Part shown: piece by piece, positions 58,204 to 64,000 of the stretch | Layout: each line of letters begins with the position of its first letter | How positions within the stretch are numbered: the stretch's first letter is position 1 | NCBI GenBank assembly: GCA_047602185.1 | Contig: JASGHY010000001.1 | Coordinates: forward strand, 6,014,001-6,078,000 | Direction of reading: 5' to 3' | From: PMP191F sp047602185 | GTDB lineage: Bacteria; Bacteroidota; Bacteroidia; Chitinophagales; Chitinophagaceae | Length of the DNA stretch: 64,000 nt | Translations under genes and position numbers: made by a program | The notes under the pieces: generated by a model | Told to the model about the DNA's origin: nothing | The model's input: the letters and a program-made list of their open reading frames with translations, nothing else | Databases searched by the model: none

Positions 58204-61200
58204 ATGAAAGCTATGGTTACGCAGCGTGTCGCGTCAGCCAGCCTGTGCCTTGCAGGTAAGTTATCAATGATCATTTGTCTTCTTGCGGCTGTACTGTTTA
58301 CTACTCCGGTTGCAGCGCAAAACACCATCCTTGTAAAAGGCCGGGTAACTAACGAAAACGGGCAACCTGTTTCAAGAGCTAATATTACTGTTAAGGGTGC
58401 TGCCAGTGGCACCAGCAGTAATGACAATGGCAGTTTCGAGATCAATGTATCTCCCGGTACCGTACTGGTTATTTCTTCAGTAGGCTATACTGCAAAAGAA
58501 GTAACAGTAACCAGCAACGCTCCAATTACTGTTGCACTTACAGCAGTGCAGCAGTCGCTGGAAGATGTTGTGGTTATAGGGTATGGTCAGCAACGTAAAA
58601 GAGACATTACCGGTGCTGTAGCATCTGTAAGCAGTGAAACGTTGAAAGAAGTGGCGGCGCCCAACGTAGTGGCGCAGTTAAAAGGCCGTGTAGCTGGTGT
58701 GGATATTGTGAGTAATGGTGCTACGCCCGGCAGTAGCGGGCAGATCCGTATAAGAGGTAACCGTACATTGACTACCTCACAGGGGTCCAGCGATGCTTTG
58801 GATGGCCCCTTGCTGGTGCTGGATGGTATTCCCTATGGTGGAAGTATCAATGATTTTAGCCCTGATGATGTGGTTAGCATTGAAATCCTGAAAGATGCCT
58901 CTGCTACAGCTATTTACGGTTCAAGAGGCGCAGGTGGTGTGTTATTGATCACTACCAAAAGAGGAAGAAGCGGTAAAGCTGTTGTTAATCTTGATACCTA
59001 TTATGGCGTGTCAAGCATTATGGGTAAGTATAAAGTGTATGATGGCCCTGGCTATGCACAACTTAAAGCAGATGCCGCTGCCTACAACAGGTCTTCATGG
59101 CCGGCCAGCCAGGGTACAAGTTCTTACCCGCTTACGCAGGCTGAGAAAGATGCATTGGCTGCAGGTATTTCTACCAATTGGCAGGATCTGATCTACCAGC
59201 AGGGGTTTGTTACCAATAATCAGTTGGGCGTTAGTGGCGGAAATGAAACTACACAATATGGTTTAAGCGGAAACTTTTTTAAAGAAACAGGGATCATTCC
59301 TAACCAGAATTACACCCGTTATTCCATTCGCGCAACCATCGATCATAAGATAGGCAAGTACATTAAAATAGGATTGAATACAATCAATACATTGGGCTAT
59401 ACCAATACACCAGGTGGTGCAGGTGTACCGGTAGGGCTTATCAGAACTACGCCACTGGCAGCTCCGTATAATGCAGATGGTACGGTGAACCTGAAACCTG
59501 CTGCCGGTTCTATTGATGATGCCATTATCAGCCCCCTTACGCTAATTACCAAGAAAGATGCGATACTGGCAAGAAACAGGCGCCTCAGGACCTTTAACAG
59601 CCTGTATGGGGAAATCCAACTGGCAAAAGGATTAAAGTACAGATTGAACGTAGGTCTTGATTTCAGACAGGAAAATGGTAATGGCTATAATGGTCCTCTT
59701 ACTTATACCAATACCGCTACTGTACAATCTTCCTCAAATGCCAGCATTGCCAATTCTGAAGCATGGACCTATAATATCCAGAACCTGTTGTATTACGACA
59801 GAATGTTTGGAACAAAGCATAAACTGGGCTTCACCGGTTTGTTTGAAGTGCAGAAAGATCATAGCCAGAGCAGTGGATTTACCGTAACCGGTGTACCCGC
59901 TGATTACATACGCAGCAGCAACTTTGGTCTGGCCAGTGGTCAACCGGCAGTTGATGCGAATAACACAGGATTTACCGAGTTAGGGCTTGTATCATATATG
60001 GGACGCTTGAATTATGGTTTTGATAGCCGCTACCTGTTAACGGCTACTGTACGTGTAGATGGTTCTTCTACCTTATCTCCCGGTCACCAGTACTTTACCT
60101 ATCCTGCTTTTGGTGTGGGATGGAATATTACGAATGAAAAGTTCATGCAGAATGTTTCTTTCATCTCAAACCTGAAACTGAGAGGCGGTTGGGGTATTTC
60201 GGGTAACAGAAATGTGGGTGCTTATGCCACTCTTGGCGCACTTACAGCCAGCACCTATAATTTTGGACAGGGCACACAGGGACAGCAACTGGCGTACACA
60301 GTAACAACGCTTGCTAACCAGGACCTGGGTTGGCAGTCAACTTCCCAGACAGACATCGGACTTGATTTCGGCCTTTTCAATAACCGCATTACAGGTAGTG
60401 TAGATATGTACATGCAGAAAACAAAAGATATCCTGTTGTCTGTAAATCTGCCGGCCAGTAATGGAGCAGGAAGCACATTTAAAAACCTGGGTAAAACGGA
60501 GGGAAGGGGTTTAGAGATCACTTTAAGTACGATCAATATTCAGCCTACACACAAGGATGAATTTAGCTGGAGCACTGATCTTAACTTCTACTTCAACCGT
60601 GAAAAAATTACCCAGCTTACAACAACTGCCGAAAAAGAAAATAAGGGTAATGGCTGGTTTGTAGGTCAGCCGTTGTCTGTGATCTACGACGTGAAGAAAA
60701 TTGGTATCTGGCAACTGGAAGATTCAATAAAAGGAACACTGGCTACACAAACCTCTCCCGTGCAATATCCCGGGCAGATCAGAGTAGAAGACCTTAATAA
60801 TGATCATAAGATCGATGCTTCTGACAGGCAGGTTCTTGGCAATTTTCAGCCCGATTGGGAAGGTGGTATCACCAACAGGTTTGCTTATAAAAACTTCGAT
60901 CTATCTGTTGTGATCTTTGCCCGTATGGGAATGAAGGTACTGGTACCTTATTTAACTGCTGATGGCGGTAACCAGGGTTATTCATTCTTTAACCAGGGAA
61001 GGGTAAACCAGGTGAAAACAAATTACTGGACAAGAACCAATCCTACTAATGATTTTCCTGCTCCCGATGCAGGTACCGATAGATTGAATTTTGGCTCTAC
61101 GCTGGGCTACCAGAATGGTTCATTCATCAAGTGCCGTAGCATTAATCTTGGATACCAGGTTCCCGTTGGATTACTCAAAAAAGCAGGGATAAATTCTGTT

Positions 61201-61410
61201 CGTGTGTATGTTAATGTAACCAATCCTTTTATCATCTATTCTCCTTTTGTACGTGATGGATTAGGTCCTGATTCTGAAGGAAATGGTTACGGTGGTGCTG
61301 TAACGGCAGCAGGAAGTGGTGATGTAGGTGCTCCTACAAGGCAGATCAGTGTAAATGCCAATAACCCTTCTTTCCGCCAGTTTCTGCTTGGTCTGAATGT
61401 TAAATTTTAA
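58204..61410 (+). CDS. SusC/RagA-type TonB-dependent outer-membrane transporter
   Basis: Protein of 1068 residues that forms the outer-membrane pore of a SusCD glycan importer, here probably for xylo-oligosaccharides. Signal peptide about 1-38 (ends PVAAQ). A carboxypeptidase-regulatory-like domain follows (VKGRVTNENGQPVSRANITV), then the TonB-box region EDVVVIGYGQQRKRDITGAV, the plug (VLDGIPYGGSINDFSPDDVV, IEILKDASATAIYGSRGAGG) and the 22-strand barrel to the C-terminus SFRQFLLGLNVKF. ATG 58204 is used; the frame could extend two codons to TTG 58198. The SusD gene follows after 20 bases. Confidence 0.95.
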   Translation: MKAMVTQRVASASLCLAGKLSMIICLLAAVLFTTPVAAQNTILVKGRVTNENGQPVSRANITVKGAASGTSSNDNGSFEINVSPGTVLVISSVGYTAKEVTVTSNAPITVALTAVQQSLEDVVVIGYGQQRKRDITGAVASVSSETLKEVAAPNVVAQLKGRVAGVDIVSNGATPGSSGQIRIRGNRTLTTSQGSSDALDGPLLVLDGIPYGGSINDFSPDDVVSIEILKDASATAIYGSRGAGGVLLITTKRGRSGKAVVNLDTYYGVSSIMGKYKVYDGPGYAQLKADAAAYNRSSWPASQGTSSYPLTQAEKDALAAGISTNWQDLIYQQGFVTNNQLGVSGGNETTQYGLSGNFFKETGIIPNQNYTRYSIRATIDHKIGKYIKIGLNTINTLGYTNTPGGAGVPVGLIRTTPLAAPYNADGTVNLKPAAGSIDDAIISPLTLITKKDAILARNRRLRTFNSLYGEIQLAKGLKYRLNVGLDFRQENGNGYNGPLTYTNTATVQSSSNASIANSEAWTYNIQNLLYYDRMFGTKHKLGFTGLFEVQKDHSQSSGFTVTGVPADYIRSSNFGLASGQPAVDANNTGFTELGLVSYMGRLNYGFDSRYLLTATVRVDGSSTLSPGHQYFTYPAFGVGWNITNEKFMQNVSFISNLKLRGGWGISGNRNVGAYATLGALTASTYNFGQGTQGQQLAYTVTTLANQDLGWQSTSQTDIGLDFGLFNNRITGSVDMYMQKTKDILLSVNLPASNGAGSTFKNLGKTEGRGLEITLSTINIQPTHKDEFSWSTDLNFYFNREKITQLTTTAEKENKGNGWFVGQPLSVIYDVKKIGIWQLEDSIKGTLATQTSPVQYPGQIRVEDLNNDHKIDASDRQVLGNFQPDWEGGITNRFAYKNFDLSVVIFARMGMKVLVPYLTADGGNQGYSFFNQGRVNQVKTNYWTRTNPTNDFPAPDAGTDRLNFGSTLGYQNGSFIKCRSINLGYQVPVGLLKKAGINSVRVYVNVTNPFIIYSPFVRDGLGPDSEGNGYGGAVTAAGSGDVGAPTRQISVNANNPSFRQFLLGLNVKF

Positions 61411-61430
61411 AACTGCTTAAAGATTCCCAT

Positions 61431-63257
61431 ATGAAATTGCATAAAAAAATAATAAGCTATACAATATTACCGGCCACATTGCTGCTCAATGGTGGTTGTA
61501 GTAAGTTGCTGGAAGAGCATCCGCAGGCAGTCATTGTACCTTCGTTCTTTAATAGCCCTGCAGGTGTGCTGGGTGGTATTTCCGGTGTGTACAATGATAT
61601 CAGGAGTGCCTGGGGTACCGAAGGGTTCTCGGCACAGATGGTAGCCGGTACTGATGAACATTTGGCAGGTGCCAGCGCCAGTAGCATAAGGCTCTATACC
61701 TATAATGGCCTTAACAGTTCTGACGCAGAAGGCTGGTGGAATACTGCATATACTGATATCAATACGCTGAATGGCGTACTGCAGTATGGACAAACGATTG
61801 ACCTGGCCGAAGCTACGCGTAAACAATACCTGGCACAGGCAAAATTCCTGCGTGCGTTCTGGTATTTTCACCTGGTACAGGCGTTTGGTGATGTGCCTTT
61901 GCATACTACTTTTATTTCTACGCCATCACAGGCCGATAGCCGCCAGCCGGTGGCAGATATATACAAACAGATCATCCAGGACCTTACAGATGCTGCTGCT
62001 GATCTGCCTGCTACGCCCACGGCGCCATTTCTTGGTAAAGCTGCCACTAAACCCGTGGCTCAATACCTGTTGGCAAAAGCCTATTTAACGAGAGGATGGT
62101 TGAATAACACGCAAGCTGACTTTCAACAGGCATATACTATTGCAGCAGATATTATTACCAATAAGGCAACTTATGGCCTGGACCTGTGGCAGGATTACGG
62201 TGATGCATTCAATCCTTCCAATGATTATGGTAAAGAAACCATGTTTGTAAGTGACCACAGTTCTGATCCCAAATATGGCCAGTACACAGTAGGCGGTGCT
62301 GCAGCAGGTGGGGCTGCTCAAAATCTTACTCCCTGGTTTTATATCTGGAACTATCCTTCCAACAGTGGTATCAACTCATTCAAAAATGCTTCGGGTGCAT
62401 TGGTGAACTCCGGTACATCTGTAATGCTGAGGGATGCAGCGAACGGCCGTCCATTCATTCGTACAAGACCTAATTCAGTGATCAATACTACCGGAACAAA
62501 TGCCGGTAAGAATTACCTGCTGGATGCAGCATTTATAAACAGGGTGAACGATTCCCGCTATGATAATACTTTTCAGAAAGTATGGTTGTCTAACACTGTT
62601 GTAACCAATACAGCAGGAGCAGCCAATAATTCCCGGGGTATTGGCTATACAATGGTAGCCGGCGTGGATACTGCGGTGTGGATGCCTGATGTGGAAGTAA
62701 CCGGAGCGCCACAATTCAATAATGGCGTACCGTTTAAAGGGATTATCATTCCGCCCAGTTTGTGGACCAATGCTTATTTCCCATCTGTAAAGAAATTTAT
62801 GGACCCCAGCAGGGGTGCAAACTTTAATGATCCTTCTACCCGCCCGGTAGTGATCTATCGTTTTGCTGATGTTTACCTGATTGCAGCAGAGGCTGCTTTT
62901 AAAGCAGGTGATAATATCAACGCAGCAGCTATGCTGAACGTGGTAAGGCAGAGAGCAGCGTACAGGAAAACGAACACTACCACTCAAAATGCTGCTGCCG
63001 TTACTGCATTGACCATTACAGCAGCCAGCGTAACTCTTGATTTCATTCTCGACGAGCGCACACGTGAACTGTATGGAGAATGGCAGCGCTGGTTTGACCT
63101 GGTGCGTACAAGATCACTGGTAACAAGAGTGAAAGCATGGAATCCTGAAGCATCTCCTTATATTCAGAGTTTCCACATGCTGCGTCCTATTCCGCAAACT
63201 CAGATAGACAGGGTAGTAGAAGGACCTAAGTTCCCACAGAACCAGGGATATCAATAA
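61431..63257 (+). CDS. SusD/RagB-type glycan-binding lipoprotein
   Basis: Outer-membrane lipoprotein of 608 residues that caps the SusC pore and binds oligosaccharides. Lipobox LNGGC gives Cys23, followed by SKLLEEHPQAV. N-terminal TPR-like helices (YNDIRSAWGTEGFSAQMVAG, ARKFLRAFWYFHLVQAFGD-type segment KFLRAFWYFHLVQAFGDVPL) and the C-terminal RFADVYLIAAEAAFKAGDN, then ILDERTRELYGEWQRWFDLV and the end SFHMLRPIPQTQIDRVVEG, are diagnostic of RagB/SusD proteins. ATG start, 20 bases after susC. Ends the plus-strand arm of the locus. Confidence 0.95.
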   Translation: MKLHKKIISYTILPATLLLNGGCSKLLEEHPQAVIVPSFFNSPAGVLGGISGVYNDIRSAWGTEGFSAQMVAGTDEHLAGASASSIRLYTYNGLNSSDAEGWWNTAYTDINTLNGVLQYGQTIDLAEATRKQYLAQAKFLRAFWYFHLVQAFGDVPLHTTFISTPSQADSRQPVADIYKQIIQDLTDAAADLPATPTAPFLGKAATKPVAQYLLAKAYLTRGWLNNTQADFQQAYTIAADIITNKATYGLDLWQDYGDAFNPSNDYGKETMFVSDHSSDPKYGQYTVGGAAAGGAAQNLTPWFYIWNYPSNSGINSFKNASGALVNSGTSVMLRDAANGRPFIRTRPNSVINTTGTNAGKNYLLDAAFINRVNDSRYDNTFQKVWLSNTVVTNTAGAANNSRGIGYTMVAGVDTAVWMPDVEVTGAPQFNNGVPFKGIIIPPSLWTNAYFPSVKKFMDPSRGANFNDPSTRPVVIYRFADVYLIAAEAAFKAGDNINAAAMLNVVRQRAAYRKTNTTTQNAAAVTALTITAASVTLDFILDERTRELYGEWQRWFDLVRTRSLVTRVKAWNPEASPYIQSFHMLRPIPQTQIDRVVEGPKFPQNQGYQ

Positions 63258-63290
63258 GCGGGGGATTTTATAAGGTAATGATAGCAATAT

Positions 63291-63365
63291 AACCTGTCGG
63301 GTCTGAGCAATGAAAAAGATGCATACAACATGCATCAGCTGCTCTGGCCTGACAGGTTTTTTATT
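63291..63365. terminator. AACCTGTCAGG-type hairpin between convergent genes
   Basis: Outer arms AACCTGTCGGGTC (63291-63303) and GGCCTGACAGGTT (63346-63358), with an inner hairpin GATGCAT / ATGCATC around 63319-63336, followed by six T's. It lies 33 bases past the susD stop and 17 bases before the end of the LacI gene, and probably terminates both. It shares the arm sequence with the elements at 29914 and 43991. Confidence 0.75.
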
Positions 63366-63381
63366 TTCAGGAAGAAAAGGA

Positions 63382-64000
63382 TTAACTACCCTTGCGTAAT
63401 GAAGAGGCTCGTACAATCAGGTCAGCACGTAGTAAGATAGTATTGGTGGCAGTAAGGCTGGCTGTACCGTTAAGGTGATTGATCAGTTGTCTTGCAGCCA
63501 GTTCACCCATTTGATAACCAGGGTAGTTAACGGTAGTTAGATTGGGTTCTATTACCGTTGAAACAGGGTCATTATTGAAGCCAACAAAGGCAATATCTTC
63601 CGGTATACGTACTCCGGCTTGTTTCAGGGCCATCATACAACCAACTGCACAGTTATCATTGGCTACAAAAACACCATCAGGTAATGTGTCCATCTGCTGG
63701 ATCTGGGCAGCAGCAGTAGCGCCTGCTTCCTGGCTCAGGTTGCCTATCAGTAACAGCTTTTCATCAAAAGGTATCTTGTGTTCTGCCAATGCGTCTTTAT
63801 ATCCTTGCAGGCGGTCTACATACACGTTCCTGCGTGGAGTAGCTGTAATATGTACAATGCGTTTGCACCCCTGTTCAATCAGGTGAGAGGTAGCCAGGTA
63901 AGCAGCCTTACGGTTATCAATTAAAATACTGGTGCTTATATTCTCTCCGGCAACGCGGTCAAAAAATATGAGGGGTATATTCCTCTTCAGGAATACATCA
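63382..64000 (-). CDS. LacI-family transcriptional regulator, 3' part
   Basis: C-terminal 206 residues of a LacI/GalR repressor; the reading frame stays open to the window edge, so the N-terminal helix-turn-helix lies outside. Ligand-binding domain segments of the periplasmic-binding-protein type are visible: PLIFFDRVAGENISTSI, YLATSHLIEQGCKRIVHIT, YVDRLQGYKDALAEHKIPFD, LPDGVFVANDNCAVGCMMAL, KQAGVRIPEDIAFVGFNNDP, and TTVNYPGYQMGELAARQLIN. The inducer is probably a sugar. By location it is the expected regulator of the xylan locus, binding at 57738-57754 and 57794-57811. Confidence 0.93.
   Translation of the reverse strand, partial: DVFLKRNIPLIFFDRVAGENISTSILIDNRKAAYLATSHLIEQGCKRIVHITATPRRNVYVDRLQGYKDALAEHKIPFDEKLLLIGNLSQEAGATAAAQIQQMDTLPDGVFVANDNCAVGCMMALKQAGVRIPEDIAFVGFNNDPVSTVIEPNLTTVNYPGYQMGELAARQLINHLNGTASLTATNTILLRADLIVRASSLRKGS

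Overview
The window looks like chromosomal DNA of a Bacteroidota bacterium, most likely family Chitinophagaceae (Chitinophaga/Niastella-like). Evidence: gliding genes gldF/gldG, a SusC/SusD pair, a fused MurF-Alr enzyme, T9SS-type C-terminal tails on secreted proteins, and repeated promoters of the Bacteroidota type (-33 TTTG, -7 TAnnTTTG) placed very close to start codons. No phage, insertion sequence or CRISPR array was seen.

Layout. 1-8.3 kb: end of fabF, RNase III, a sorbosone-dehydrogenase-like lipoprotein, a GNAT protein, an AraC regulator, a protoglobin and a decayed DUF5694-like gene, with long AT-rich non-coding stretches. 8.3-19.6 kb: tRNA-Ser, tatD, a polysaccharide deacetylase operon, gltX, a stand-alone B12-binding mutase subunit, an outer-membrane protein, enoyl-CoA hydratase, a GH29 fucosidase and fumC. 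19.7-25.4 kb: two divergent T9SS cargo proteins and a lipoprotein. 25.5-32.5 kb: an operon terC, murF-alr, lspA and the gldF-gldG pair. 33.0-35.3 kb: a BlaI/M56 regulator-protease pair in which the protease carries a C-terminal cytochrome c domain. 35.6-42.7 kb: cysteine desulfurase, FtsX-type permease, methylmalonyl-CoA epimerase and an overlapping DUF3037/HipA-like kinase pair.

44.1-52.1 kb: a candidate signalling block with an ECF-like sigma factor and membrane TPR anti-sigma-like protein on the minus strand, facing a lipoprotein, a PKD/beta-barrel protein and a membrane-anchored TPR-CHAT (caspase-like) protease on the plus strand. 52.8-64 kb: a glucuronoxylan utilisation locus. An SDR-GH115-GH10 operon runs divergently from susC-susD, two LacI-type operator-like sites lie in the divergent gap, and a LacI-family regulator starts at the right edge.

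The most unusual feature is between the genes. At about ten places the intergenic DNA is a patchwork of degenerate 7-base (sometimes 8-base) units in near-strict register, built from a shared vocabulary of words in both orientations. The arrays often begin at or inside the stop codon of a neighbouring gene, so several proteins have C-terminal tails encoded by repeat. Separate REP/MITE-like hairpin families (AACCTGTCAGG, GGCTGGTG, CCTCGTCC) also occur downstream of genes.
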